Both the position numbers and the translations under genes were made by a program. A stretch of 58,975 bases of DNA from Actinotignum schaalii. Its GTDB lineage: Bacteria > Actinomycetota > Actinomycetes > Actinomycetales > Actinomycetaceae. Below, in pieces: positions 41,232-50,620 of this stretch (position 1 is its first letter; each line of letters begins with the position of its first letter). The DNA is taken from the NCBI RefSeq assembly GCF_028864145.1, contig NZ_JARBHJ010000008.1:1-58975 (forward strand). Reading direction: 5' to 3'. The notes beneath the pieces are model-generated. The model ran no database searches. It worked only from the letters and a program-made list of their open reading frames with translations, and was not told the DNA's origin.

Positions 41232-42326
41232 ATGAAAAAATTCCGCGTACCGCAGGAGGCGGGAATCTTTGGTGTTGTGCTGATAGTGGGTGCTATTATG
41301 GCGCTGCTCTCTCCAGCATTCCTAACAATGAATAACATGCAGGTTCTCCTGCTCAATGGGACGGTCGTGCTTTTCCTTGCAATGGGGCAGACATTCGTTC
41401 TCCTAACTGGTGGTATTGACCTTTCTGTAGGATCAAATATCGCGTTGACTGGAATGATTGCAGCGCTGGCGATGCAGGGAGGTCTCCCCTGGTGGCTTGC
41501 CGCATTGCTGGCCATTGTGACTGGTGCTCTCGTTGGCGTATTCAACGGCGTTTTTATTCATTTTGGGAAAATGCCAGCATTCATCGTCACGTTTGCTACC
41601 TTTGGGATTTCCGCTTCAATTCCGAAGATCCTGACGCAAGCCCGGTCAGTAACTGTTGCTGATCCAATGTTCGCATTCTTCGGCCGAGGGAGTATTTTCG
41701 GCATCCCTATTCCGGTGGTTTTAGTGCTTATTGCTGCGGTTATTCTCGCTTGGTTCTTGCACCGGACGAAAACGGGTCTCCATATTTACGCGGTTGGCGG
41801 CAACAAAGAAACGGCCCGTCTCGCCGGTGTGAATAATGGAAAGATCATCATTCTGGTGTACGTAATCTCCGGTATTTGTTCAGGGTTCGGCGGAATTATT
41901 GTTACATCGCGCCTTATGGTCGGCTATCCGACAGCCGGATCGGGTACTGAGCAGTTCTACTCAATCGCTTCGGCAGTTGTTGGTGGCGTTTCGCTTTTCG
42001 GTGGCGTCGGTACCCTTCTCGGAGCGTTCCTTGGTGCCATTTTGATCGCAGAAGTTTCCAATGGAATGAACGTTATTGGAGTGGATTCTTATTGGCAGCC
42101 GCTTGTCATTGGCGTAATTATTCTCGTTGGTGTTCTTCTCGATACTAATCGCCAGCAGCTGTCTCTCTCGAAGCTGTTCCGCAAGAAGCAGCAAGATACG
42201 TCGGTGGCATCGCATGCATCTGCGGATACGACCAATTCCGAAATTAGTCATTCACAAAAACAACCTACTGGAGTGTCCAGTGGGGAGCAAAGTATCCAAA
42301 CCCATGACCGAGACAACGAGGTCTAG
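41232..42326 (+). CDS. ABC sugar permease, RbsC-like
   Basis: 364 residues with about eight to ten membrane segments and the BPD_transp_2 pattern: TFVLLTGGIDLSVGSNIALTGMIAALAM, FNGVFIHFGKMPAFIVTFATFGI, and AVGGNKETARLAGVNNGKIIILVYVISG. The last 60 residues are a hydrophilic Ser/Gln/Lys-rich tail, longer than in E. coli RbsC. Gene order here is permease, binding protein, ATPase. It forms the membrane pore of an importer for a ribose-like monosaccharide. Confidence 0.9.
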   Translation: MKKFRVPQEAGIFGVVLIVGAIMALLSPAFLTMNNMQVLLLNGTVVLFLAMGQTFVLLTGGIDLSVGSNIALTGMIAALAMQGGLPWWLAALLAIVTGALVGVFNGVFIHFGKMPAFIVTFATFGISASIPKILTQARSVTVADPMFAFFGRGSIFGIPIPVVLVLIAAVILAWFLHRTKTGLHIYAVGGNKETARLAGVNNGKIIILVYVISGICSGFGGIIVTSRLMVGYPTAGSGTEQFYSIASAVVGGVSLFGGVGTLLGAFLGAILIAEVSNGMNVIGVDSYWQPLVIGVIILVGVLLDTNRQQLSLSKLFRKKQQDTSVASHASADTTNSEISHSQKQPTGVSSGEQSIQTHDRDNEV

Positions 42327-42345
42327 GAAAACAGAGGAGAAAAAC

Positions 42346-43356
42346 ATGAGAAAGAAGCTCTATGCAACTCTTGGCGCGACAGCTCTTGTTGCGACAATGG
42401 GTGCCTGCGGGGGAGTCGATACCGGAACCGGTGAAAACAGTGGTGGCACTGGTGAAACCGGTAAGGCAAGTATTCAGATTCCTGAAGCATGTAACGCTGA
42501 GAATCCATACCTCGCAGTGTTGCTTCCTAACCAACAGAATCCTTACTACGTCGCAATGAAGCGAGGATTCGAAGAAGAAGGCAAGGCTAAAGGATTCAAC
42601 GTTGAGGTCCAGATCGCCAATGACGACGATGCAAACCAGCTTGCTCAAGCTCAGGCCATGTTGCAGAAGAATCCCTGTGCTCTGGCACTTAACCCAGTGA
42701 AGTCAGAACCCGCGGCTGCAATCGTGAAGGCAGCTAATGATGCCGGGGTGCCGGTGTTCACTGTGAATATTATCGTCGATCCTGATGCATTAAGCGCCCA
42801 AGGCGCGAGCGTTGTTCAGTATGTGGGAGCCAACAACCACGAGGGTGGCGTCCAAATGGCAGAGAAAGTTCTTGCCGATTTCGGTGCCGACGCGAAGCTG
42901 AACATTGGGTACGTTACTGAACCGGATGAATTGCCAGTGGTCCAGCGAGATCTAGGCTTCCGGGAAAAGATGAAGAGTAACCCGAATGCCAAGGACGTTG
43001 CGGAAGTCGACGGCAATGTTAAACCAGATGATTCACTCAATGTTACATCCGCGATGATTCAGGGTAACCCTGACATTAACGTAATTTTCGCGTCGACTGG
43101 GCCTGCCGCGTACGGCGCACTGCAGGCTGTCCAGGCATCTGGTAAGGACATTAAAGTCTACGGTTTCTGTGCCGCCGGTGAAACCCTCACTGATGCTTAC
43201 CCTGGTTGTGTCGCCCAAGAGCCTGAAGAGTACGGACGCATCCTGGTGCAACAAATCGCAGAATATAAGCAAGGTAAGTCTGTTGAGAGTGAGCTATTGC
43301 AGTCGCTTAAGCAGTTCGAGAAGGGCCAAACCCCTGGTGAAGGAGAATTGGGGTAA
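42346..43356 (+). CDS. Sugar ABC transporter substrate-binding lipoprotein
   Basis: 336 residues from the ATG at 42346 with AGAGGAGA upstream; the longer frame overlaps the permease. A lipoprotein signal ends in ATMGAC. The mature protein is a Peripla_BP_4-type receptor: YLAVLLPNQQNPYYVAMKRGFEEEG, ALNPVKSEPAAAIVKAANDAGVPVFTVN and a FCAAGETLTDAYPGCVAQEPEEYGRI C-terminal part. It should bind one monosaccharide outside the cell. The sequence does not fix the sugar. Confidence 0.9.
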   Translation: MRKKLYATLGATALVATMGACGGVDTGTGENSGGTGETGKASIQIPEACNAENPYLAVLLPNQQNPYYVAMKRGFEEEGKAKGFNVEVQIANDDDANQLAQAQAMLQKNPCALALNPVKSEPAAAIVKAANDAGVPVFTVNIIVDPDALSAQGASVVQYVGANNHEGGVQMAEKVLADFGADAKLNIGYVTEPDELPVVQRDLGFREKMKSNPNAKDVAEVDGNVKPDDSLNVTSAMIQGNPDINVIFASTGPAAYGALQAVQASGKDIKVYGFCAAGETLTDAYPGCVAQEPEEYGRILVQQIAEYKQGKSVESELLQSLKQFEKGQTPGEGELG

Positions 43357-43359
43357 AAG

Positions 43360-44910
43360 ATGACAACGTTGGAAACGCCGGGGAGCAAGCGGTCCCTCAA
43401 GGCGGTCGATATTTGGAAGCTTTTTGCGGGTACACCCGCTCTCTCCGGTGTTTCTTTAACGGTTCACCCTGGCGAAGTCGTGGGGCTCGTCGGGCATAAC
43501 GGAGCGGGAAAATCAACTCTGCTTAAAGTACTTTCAGGTGCATACCGTAATGATGATGGTTACCTTGAAGTGGACGGGGAGAAAGTAACCTTTGCTTCTC
43601 CCTCGGATGCCCTTTCACACGGGGTCGCTACTGTTTACCAGGAGCTTTCCCTTCTTCCTAATCTCTCGGTGACCGAGAATACGTTCTTAGGGAGAGAAGT
43701 TAGGAAAGGCCCTAACCTCGACCGGTCAGTTATGCGAAAATCCGCCAGGTCTCTTATGGAGAAATACGGAATTGATGTTGATGTTGATCGTAAGGTAGGT
43801 AGCTACCCCGTTGCGACTCGGCAACTGATGGAGATTGCTATTGCTACAACTCGAAACACGCGCTATTTGCTCCTGGATGAGCCAACAACGTCGCTCGAAG
43901 GTGATCAGGTAGAGAGTTTCCTGGAGTGGGTGCGTGATCTTTCTAAAAAAGAGGGTATCGGGATTGTACTCGTCAACCACAAACTTGATGAGCTGTACGC
44001 CGTAGCCGATAAAATCGTTGCTCTCGTTGACGGTAAAGTCAGGATTTCGGGAAGTGCGGACGAAGTTTCGCATGCAGAGGTTGTAACCGCGATCGCCGGT
44101 GAAGTGAATGCGGGTACAGATGTATCCGTTGAAACTAGCGCTACTGTTCGTGAACGGCAAGGGAAGGTGCCGGAAGGTGTACCTGCACTTTCTGTTCGGA
44201 ATCTGCGTTCAGCAGCCCATAAAGGTGTATCGTTCGATGTTTATCCGGGTCGAGTTCATGGGTTCTATGGGTTAATCGGATCTGGGCGGACCGAGGCGAT
44301 GCGTTGTATATACGGGGCTGACGAATATGATTCGGGTGAATTTACGGTTAATGGGGACTCGTATAAGCCTAAGAACCCGAAAACCGCGCAGAAAGCTGGA
44401 TTTTCTTATCTTACAGAGGAAAGGAAACTTGATGGGATTGTTCCTCAGTTAAATAGCTATCGAAATGCCACACTCCCAATTACAGACCGGTACTCTAAAC
44501 CTGGATTCCTCGACCGCGGGAAGGCACGGAAAGCATCGAAACAACAGTTCGACGCTTTAAAGGTGCGAGGTAATGTCGAGGCGTCGATAGAGTCGCTTTC
44601 TGGAGGTAACCAGCAGAAAGTCCTCCTAGCTCGAGTCATAATGGAAGACTCGCAGATTCTGATGCTAGACGAACCAACAAAGGGCGTGGATATTGGTGTC
44701 AAAGCTGAAATTCATCGAATCGTCCGGGAACTCGCGCATGAAGAGGGTCTTGCTGTCATGGTCGTATCGTCCGAGGAAGAAGAGATTCTTGAGCTTTGCG
44801 ATGATGTGACCGTTTTCGCGCATGGCCGAGTTGTCCAATCGGGAGTTCCTGCGGGAGATCTAAACGTTACGCGACTCCGTGAGATGGCGTGGCAAGAGAT
44901 TTCTGAATAG
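43360..44910 (+). CDS. Sugar ABC transporter ATPase, RbsA-like with two nucleotide domains
   Basis: 516 residues. NBD1 has the Walker A GHNGAGKST (about 47-55) and Walker B LLLDEPTTSLEG with a divergent signature (YPVATRQLMEIA). NBD2 has the degenerate Walker A GLIGSGRTE, the signature LSGGNQQKVLLAR and LMLDEPTKGVDIG. This asymmetry is normal in the RbsA/MglA family. It energises import through the permease at 41232. It starts four bases after the binding-protein stop. Confidence 0.92.
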   Translation: MTTLETPGSKRSLKAVDIWKLFAGTPALSGVSLTVHPGEVVGLVGHNGAGKSTLLKVLSGAYRNDDGYLEVDGEKVTFASPSDALSHGVATVYQELSLLPNLSVTENTFLGREVRKGPNLDRSVMRKSARSLMEKYGIDVDVDRKVGSYPVATRQLMEIAIATTRNTRYLLLDEPTTSLEGDQVESFLEWVRDLSKKEGIGIVLVNHKLDELYAVADKIVALVDGKVRISGSADEVSHAEVVTAIAGEVNAGTDVSVETSATVRERQGKVPEGVPALSVRNLRSAAHKGVSFDVYPGRVHGFYGLIGSGRTEAMRCIYGADEYDSGEFTVNGDSYKPKNPKTAQKAGFSYLTEERKLDGIVPQLNSYRNATLPITDRYSKPGFLDRGKARKASKQQFDALKVRGNVEASIESLSGGNQQKVLLARVIMEDSQILMLDEPTKGVDIGVKAEIHRIVRELAHEEGLAVMVVSSEEEEILELCDDVTVFAHGRVVQSGVPAGDLNVTRLREMAWQEISE

Positions 44911-44922
44911 GTTCAAAAGATA

Positions 44923-44963
44923 GTGGGGTGCGAGGCTGCTCAACCATGGCCCTCGCACCCCAC
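44923..44963. other. Strong hairpin in the middle of the sugar operon
   Basis: GTGGGGTGCGAGG (44923-44935) pairs perfectly with CCTCGCACCCCAC (44951-44963) over a 15-base loop, between the ATPase and SIS genes. No T-run follows, so it may attenuate, stabilise or mark a processing site separating transporter and enzyme messages. Confidence 0.65.
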
Positions 44964-44986
44964 CTTCACTTAGGGAAGAATGAAAC

Positions 44987-45610
44987 ATGAAAAACCAGGC
45001 TGTTTTGGAAGCTGCATGTCAACAAATTGAACGGGAAGCTAGGGCAGTTGCAGGAGTAGCGCAGTTGCTGAACAACTCTTTTATAGAGGCGGCAGACTTA
45101 TGTTTGCGCATGACAGGAAAAGTTATAGTTACCGGAGCGGGAACTTCTGGACATGCCGGTCGCCGAATGGCTCATCTTTTATCCGTATCTGGCACGCCAG
45201 CGGTCTTCCTTCACGCGATGGACTGTCTCCATGGCACCATGGGAGCTATCACCAAAGACGATGTCGTTTTTGCGATTTCTAAAGGAGGCGGATCCGACGA
45301 GCTTAATCAGCTCTGCTCGATTTTGCGAGAAAAGGGAACGAAAATTGTAGCGTTGACTGAGAATGAGTCCTCGGAACTTGCTGGACTGGCTGATGTAATG
45401 GTCCTCTTACACACGCCCGATCAAGCGGATCCAGGCAACGTTATCGCCATGGGATCAACGCTGGTTTCCGGGGTGTGGGGTGATGCGTTGGCTTATGTGC
45501 TTATGCGTTTACGTAAGAGATCATGGAAGGAGACGCTTGAAATACATCCGGCGGGCGCAGTTGGAAAAATGCAGACGGCACCTGAAGAGCTCAACAGATT
45601 GGAGCAATGA
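44987..45610 (+). CDS. SIS-domain sugar-phosphate isomerase (KdsD/PHI-like)
   Basis: 207 residues: a single SIS domain with VIVTGAGTSGHAGRRMAHLL (47-65), FAISKGGGSDELNQL (95-109), a LTENESSELAGLADVMVLLHTPDQADP stretch and the terminal HPAGAVGKM, which recalls the HPGGALG of KdsD-type arabinose-5-phosphate isomerases. The CBS domains of KdsD are absent. Alternatives are 6-phospho-3-hexuloisomerase or another ketose/aldose phosphate isomerase. The next gene's ATG overlaps its stop (ATGA), so kinase and isomerase are coupled and probably consecutive in the pathway. Confidence 0.8.
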   Translation: MKNQAVLEAACQQIEREARAVAGVAQLLNNSFIEAADLCLRMTGKVIVTGAGTSGHAGRRMAHLLSVSGTPAVFLHAMDCLHGTMGAITKDDVVFAISKGGGSDELNQLCSILREKGTKIVALTENESSELAGLADVMVLLHTPDQADPGNVIAMGSTLVSGVWGDALAYVLMRLRKRSWKETLEIHPAGAVGKMQTAPEELNRLEQ

Positions 45611-47109
45611 AAGTGTCCTTTGTCCTTGGGATTGACTGTTCAACCCAATCCGTAACCTTAGAAGTGCGGGATGTGGAGACATTTCACGTAGTTGATTGCG
45701 TGTCTAATCCGCTACCGGCTACTCAGCCACCAGTGTCGGAACAGAATCCGGAGACCTGGTGGGACTCTCTAGTAAAAGGGATGCGTCTCCTTCATGCGCG
45801 TGGTCTTGAAGTGCGCAAAATTGGAGCTATCTCAGTTGCAGGTCAGTGCCATGGACTTGTGCCTTTAGATCGAGAATGCGCAGTCATTCGACCGGCGAAA
45901 CTGTGGAATGACACGACTTCTGCACTTGAAGCAGAGATGCTCGTTGAAACGTATGGTAAAGAATTCTGGGTAGAAAAAGTCGGTTTCGTTCCGAATGCCG
46001 CGCACACGGTTTCAAAGTTACTCTGGCTCGCGCGTCATGAATTAGATACGTTGGAGCGGATTTCTAAAATCTTGCTTCCGCATGATTACCTTACCTATCG
46101 TCTCACTGGTCAATTTGTGACAGACCGGAGCGAAGCCTCTGGGACTGGTTATTTCGATGGTGTAAGAAACGTCTATCTCTTCGACTTGGTGTCTGACGTT
46201 ATAAGCAACGCGTTCGGGAAGGAAGGGAAGGGGATTCCTTCCCGATCTTGGCATGACGTTTTCCCCGAAGTTCTCGAACCGTCGGAGGCTGTAGGCTCAA
46301 TATCTCCTGAAGTGGCCGTAGATCTAGGACTTGCCTCCGACGTCATTGTGGCGGTTGGGGGTGGCGACCAGCATCTTGGCGCGGTCGGCATAGGTCTCGA
46401 CGACGGCGATATGTGTTTTTCAATTGGCACATCGGGAGTCACTTTTAGTTCATCTCCTACACCGGTTCGCGATTATTCTGGCGATGTTGACGGAGTTTGT
46501 AATGCCACAGGTGGTTGGTTGCCATTAACGTGCACGCTCAACTCGACGAAAGTGACGGATACGGTGGCGAAATGGCTAGGAGTGTCCGTTCAGGAGTTAG
46601 GCAACCTGGCGGAATCGATGGGTGTTTCTTGTAATACGCCACTGCTGGTTCCATTTTTTGATGGTGAACGTTCTCCGTCGATACCGAACGCAACCGGATT
46701 GCTTGAGGGGCTAACAAACGGTACGACACGCGAGGATCTAGCCTTCTCTGCCTTCGAGGGCGTTGTAATGGGTTTATATGCCGGATCAAGAAAAATACGG
46801 GCTCTAGGTTCGGGTATCAACGGTGTAAATGTCGCCGTGGGCGGAGGCGCAAAGTCGGATGTCTACTGTCAGTTATTGGCAGACTTTATGGGTGAGCCGG
46901 TCTCCCGTCTAGAATTGACAGAAGCAACTGCTAGGGGCGCGTGTGTCCAGGCGTTGGCGGCGATGACGGGTGATTCGATTGATGCCGTTCGGGCTCGGGT
47001 TCGACCTTCTATTTCATCTACATTTACCCCGAAAGCTGAGCGCGGGCGAAGTGACAGATTCTCGCGTTATCTCGACATGGTAGCTAGTAGAAAAGCTAAT
47101 TGTCGTTGA
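45607..47109 (+). CDS. FGGY carbohydrate kinase (second, divergent)
   Basis: 500 residues. FGGY motifs are GIDCSTQSVTLEV, SVAGQCHGLV (GQCHG instead of the usual GQQHG/QMHG), LWNDTTS, LPHDYLTYRL, TDRSEASGTGYF and SIGTSGVTFSSS. It is clearly a kinase of the xylulokinase branch but less like XylB than the other two copies, so its substrate may be different, for example a hexulose or an unusual pentulose. It is translated with the SIS isomerase and followed by the FSA-type aldolase. Confidence 0.85.
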   Translation: MKVSFVLGIDCSTQSVTLEVRDVETFHVVDCVSNPLPATQPPVSEQNPETWWDSLVKGMRLLHARGLEVRKIGAISVAGQCHGLVPLDRECAVIRPAKLWNDTTSALEAEMLVETYGKEFWVEKVGFVPNAAHTVSKLLWLARHELDTLERISKILLPHDYLTYRLTGQFVTDRSEASGTGYFDGVRNVYLFDLVSDVISNAFGKEGKGIPSRSWHDVFPEVLEPSEAVGSISPEVAVDLGLASDVIVAVGGGDQHLGAVGIGLDDGDMCFSIGTSGVTFSSSPTPVRDYSGDVDGVCNATGGWLPLTCTLNSTKVTDTVAKWLGVSVQELGNLAESMGVSCNTPLLVPFFDGERSPSIPNATGLLEGLTNGTTREDLAFSAFEGVVMGLYAGSRKIRALGSGINGVNVAVGGGAKSDVYCQLLADFMGEPVSRLELTEATARGACVQALAAMTGDSIDAVRARVRPSISSTFTPKAERGRSDRFSRYLDMVASRKANCR

Positions 47110-47213
47110 ATAAAAGGTAACGTCTCTGAGTGAGCGTGGCTCACTATGACACGAGTGTTCTTTGCCGATACGCCAAAACAGTCCGGATAGCAATCAAGAA
47201 TGAGAGAGATAAA

Positions 47214-47855
47214 ATGGCGATCTATTTTGATAGTGCCGATTGCGCGCAGATGCGTAAGTATGCATCAGCAGGAGTTTTTTCTGGAGTGACATCGAACCCT
47301 ACCATTTTGGCGCGGCAGGGATTGCGCCAGCAGGATATCCCAGAGCTTTATCGCACTCTCCAAGAATTTGGTTTTGATCGATTATTCTTCCAAACCGCAG
47401 GGTGTACCGAGAGTGAGATTGAGGAGTCTGCTCGTCGAATTCTAAGTCTTGGCGATGACGTTGTGGTTAAAATTCCGGCGACACTTGAGGGGTTAGCTGT
47501 TGCGGCTAAAGTGACCAACGAAGGATATGAAGTGCTGCTTACTGCGGTTTATGACTCTACACAGGCTGCTATTGCTGGAGAATTAGGGTTGTGGGGACTT
47601 GCTCCGTATTTTTGCAGAATGCGTGACATCGGCAAAGATCCGGAATTGGAGCTCAAACGTATGGCTCGGATTCTATCTGAGACAAAAACCCGTATCCTCG
47701 CGGCGTCGCTTCGGAAGCTTGATGATGTATCGGCGGCGTTTGCAGCAGGTGCAGATGATGTCACGATCTCGCTCTCAATAGCCGAGATGTTGGTGAATAA
47801 TTCACTCTCAATTGAGGCACTGACCACGTTTGAGCGTGACGGCGGGAGAATTTAG
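47214..47855 (+). CDS. FSA/TalC-type aldolase (transaldolase family)
   Basis: 213 residues from the ATG at 47214 (GAGAGAGAT upstream), the usual size for fructose-6-phosphate aldolase-type proteins. It has Asp6 (YFDSAD), SNPT (27-30), the Schiff-base lysine Lys86 in DDVVVKIPAT, a TAVYDSTQAAIAG strand and LAPYFCRMRDIGKD. The family splits or joins sugars through a dihydroxyacetone or glycolaldehyde donor; here it probably cleaves the phosphorylated ketose from the upstream kinase and isomerase. Its last four bases overlap the end of the convergent epimerase gene. Confidence 0.82.
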   Translation: MAIYFDSADCAQMRKYASAGVFSGVTSNPTILARQGLRQQDIPELYRTLQEFGFDRLFFQTAGCTESEIEESARRILSLGDDVVVKIPATLEGLAVAAKVTNEGYEVLLTAVYDSTQAAIAGELGLWGLAPYFCRMRDIGKDPELELKRMARILSETKTRILAASLRKLDDVSAAFAAGADDVTISLSIAEMLVNNSLSIEALTTFERDGGRI

Positions 47856-48928
47856 CTGCGCGTCGGATCGGTTGTAGTATACGATCCTTGGATCTGGGCT
47901 TGGATAAGAGTGCCCATTTGCCTGCTATCTCCTGGTTGTACAAGTTTATTTCCGACATCATGCCGGTTGAAGGCATTGACAATAGCCTGACACGGTTCGA
48001 TGGCGATTGAGGTAAGAGGATTTCGCTTGAGGTTATGCCCGGTGAACACATGGAATGTGCGCAACGGAAGATCGGCTCCGAAATCCACGTATATGTGAAT
48101 CGAGCGGTTCCCAGTGTTTAGATGGGCATAACCCGAAAAATCGCTCAAAGCCCTATCGTCAAGGAATGCAATCGCACCTGTCGGGGGATTGCAGTGCTCA
48201 ATATCTTGGATATTTTTCAGGTGGGTGTACCCCGCGTCCGCATAGGTCGAGACTTTCCCAGGCGCGGGACTTTGTATCGGTTTAAATGCAGCGTTTCCTG
48301 GAAGTGGAATGAGGTCGTCGTTGGTTTCCACTACTGAAGATCCATATATGCGCAGGTCGGCTTGCCCTAGAGGGCCGTCAAGAAGAAAATATGGATGCCA
48401 ACCGATAAAGATTGGGCAGGCGAGCAGAGATTGATTCTGCGCGCTTATTCGTGTGACGAGGTCTCCGTCGGGTGTTATGTCGAAACTTACAGAGATTAGT
48501 AGTTCAAAGGGGTATCCAGGCTCGGATTCCAGATGAAGCTCTAACCTAAGAGATTCGGAGCTGTTCTCGACAACCTTGAAATCTTTGTCGTAAACAAGAC
48601 CGTGAATGCCAGGTTCATACTTCGGGTTTTTTGCCGAGAAAATGTGATCAGCAGTGAATGGGCCGGGGCTCTGACCAATGCGTGGACGGTCACCTACACC
48701 ATCGTCCTTGTAGATAGTGGAAGAATATCGTCCGTCACAAAGTCGATCTGACCAGGGCACCAACACTGCAGATCTGAAACCATCCTGTGTTTGCAACTCA
48801 TCTTCGCTGAGATAACCGTCTATAAACTCGGTCCCATCTATTTGATAGCTGAGAAGGGTTGCGCCGATTGTAGATACTTTTAACGTAACCTGTCCGCGTG
48901 TGGAAGTGCGATTGTAAGAAAGAATCAT
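47852..48928 (-). CDS. Aldose 1-epimerase family protein (second)
   Basis: 358 residues with the same fold and motifs as the galM product at 37044: FRSAVLVPWSDRLCDGRY, GIHGLV, FIGWHPYF (active-site His) and IAIEPCQAIVNAFN. Sequence and base composition differ clearly from that copy, so it came with the island instead of by local duplication. It ends convergently with the aldolase (four-base overlap) and lies upstream of neither kinase in sense; it follows the third kinase gene on the minus strand and probably supplies one sugar anomer. Confidence 0.85.
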   Translation of the reverse strand: MILSYNRTSTRGQVTLKVSTIGATLLSYQIDGTEFIDGYLSEDELQTQDGFRSAVLVPWSDRLCDGRYSSTIYKDDGVGDRPRIGQSPGPFTADHIFSAKNPKYEPGIHGLVYDKDFKVVENSSESLRLELHLESEPGYPFELLISVSFDITPDGDLVTRISAQNQSLLACPIFIGWHPYFLLDGPLGQADLRIYGSSVVETNDDLIPLPGNAAFKPIQSPAPGKVSTYADAGYTHLKNIQDIEHCNPPTGAIAFLDDRALSDFSGYAHLNTGNRSIHIYVDFGADLPLRTFHVFTGHNLKRNPLTSIAIEPCQAIVNAFNRHDVGNKLVQPGDSRQMGTLIQAQIQGSYTTTDPTRS

Positions 48929-48988
48929 GTCCCACGTTCTCCGTATTGATAAAGGATGAATTAGTGTGGTCGCTATTGCGATTTACAG

Positions 48989-50455
48989 TTAGGCTGATTC
49001 AGGACGAAAAGTCGGGTAGCTTTTACGAATTGACTCAGAGACGGCTCGATAGCGTTCCCAGACGCTTTTATTCTCTCGAGGTTTGTATGTTTGGGTAATG
49101 TCTGGGGACCAGGAGTTAGTATTCTCAGGAATACCCGCGACCACGGCGGCTTGCCGCGCTGCACCCCTAGCGACGTATTCGGAAGTTCGCGGAACGCTAA
49201 TAGGAATTTCAAGAACATCCGCAAGAATCTGGTTGAGCGTTTCTGATTGTGCGCCTCCGCCGATAAGCATGGCACTATTGACTGATATTCCTCCGCCGCG
49301 AAGAGCTTCGAGCGCCCCGCGCATTAGGCAAGCAAGACCCTCGTAGGCCGCACGGGCGAGGTTTTCACGTGTGAAATTATGAGAGGTAAGCCCCGCGATC
49401 TGTGCGGTTGCGTAAGGTAGATTGGGTGTTCTTTCTCCTTGGAAATAAGGAACCAGGGTAATGCCTTGGGCTCCTGGTTGTGCTCGTTCGGCAAGTGTGC
49501 CTAACTCTTCAAAGCTCACGTTTAGGATCTTTCGGAAGTAGTCCTGGATGAGGGCACCATTAAGGGTGCAGGCAAGCGGTAGCCATTTGTCCGTGGCATC
49601 TGAAAACCCGGTAACACCGAAACGAGGGTCTTGAATAGGGGTGTCGGAAATCGTCGCGATAACGCCGGAGGTTCCGATGGAGATTGATGCCTGGTTAGTT
49701 TGAAGGTTAAGACCAAATGCCGATCCGGCGTTATCACCCATTCCGGGGCCAATTAGAATTTGTTGACTGGAAGGTTTGTCGGTTATCCATTCCTGCGCGA
49801 CAGTTCCAACGCTTTGGTTATAGGGAACAATTCGGGGAAGAATTATATCCTTAGCTTTTTCGGTGGTGATGTGTAGAGCATGCGCCAGGATATCATAGCG
49901 GTATTCGTCAGTTAAGCAGTCTACATATCCTGTCCCAGATGCATCGCTGCGGTCAGTTGTAAGTTCAGATAGCCTCGCTGACCCAGATAATTTCCATGTT
50001 AACCAGTCGTGAGGTAGGCATATCGCCTTGATCCGAGCGGCATTGTGAGGTTCGCTATCGGCGAGAAAACGGAGTTTGGAGACCGTCAAGGAAGCGACGG
50101 GAACGGAACCGGTCGCTTTTGCCCAAAATTCGGGCCCCAACTCATCAACAAGCGCGGCAGCGCCTGGCGCGGAACGCGTGTCATTCCAGAGAAGCGCGGG
50201 CCGAATAACATCGCCGTTCGCATCCAATGCGACCAGACCATGTTGTTGGCCCGCGATGGAAATGGAAGATACGTCGCTTATTCCACCAGCTTTTTGGATA
50301 GCTGTTCTCAAAGCTGTAAGCCATTCGTTAGGATCTACTTCGGTTCCTGAAGGATGGGGACAAGTGCCCACCCGAACAATTGCGCCGTTATCTGTGTTGA
50401 CAATGAGAACTTTTGTTGACTGAGTAGAAGAATCTACACCCGCTACAAGTGCCAC
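48989..50455 (-). CDS. xylB: Xylulokinase-like FGGY kinase (third)
   Basis: 488 residues from a GTG at 50455 with AAGGAG upstream. This copy looks the most like canonical actinobacterial XylB: GVDSSTQSTKVLI, SIAGQQHGLVALD, LWNDTRSA, LPHDWLTWKL, TDRSDASGTGYV, GPGMGDNAGSAFGL and a C-terminal IGGGAQSETLNQILADV. It would phosphorylate D-xylulose at O5 after xylose isomerase. It is divergent from the AGE-type isomerase gene; the shared gap holds a small dyad TTAG-N6-CTAA (50487-50500) that could be a ROK half-site pair. Confidence 0.85.
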   Translation of the reverse strand: MALVAGVDSSTQSTKVLIVNTDNGAIVRVGTCPHPSGTEVDPNEWLTALRTAIQKAGGISDVSSISIAGQQHGLVALDANGDVIRPALLWNDTRSAPGAAALVDELGPEFWAKATGSVPVASLTVSKLRFLADSEPHNAARIKAICLPHDWLTWKLSGSARLSELTTDRSDASGTGYVDCLTDEYRYDILAHALHITTEKAKDIILPRIVPYNQSVGTVAQEWITDKPSSQQILIGPGMGDNAGSAFGLNLQTNQASISIGTSGVIATISDTPIQDPRFGVTGFSDATDKWLPLACTLNGALIQDYFRKILNVSFEELGTLAERAQPGAQGITLVPYFQGERTPNLPYATAQIAGLTSHNFTRENLARAAYEGLACLMRGALEALRGGGISVNSAMLIGGGAQSETLNQILADVLEIPISVPRTSEYVARGAARQAAVVAGIPENTNSWSPDITQTYKPRENKSVWERYRAVSESIRKSYPTFRPESA

Positions 50456-50620
50456 TATGTCTCCTTTGACTATTCTGTGGGTGACGTTAGCTTTAACTAA
50501 GAAACAGTCTATCAGTGTTTGTTGCCGCCGGGAACTAATGTTTTTGTCTTTTGCCCGACAGGGGCGAGAGTGGAATACAATAGAGAGGTCAATGTCGTTA
50601 GGGACAAGGAAGTCGACACG

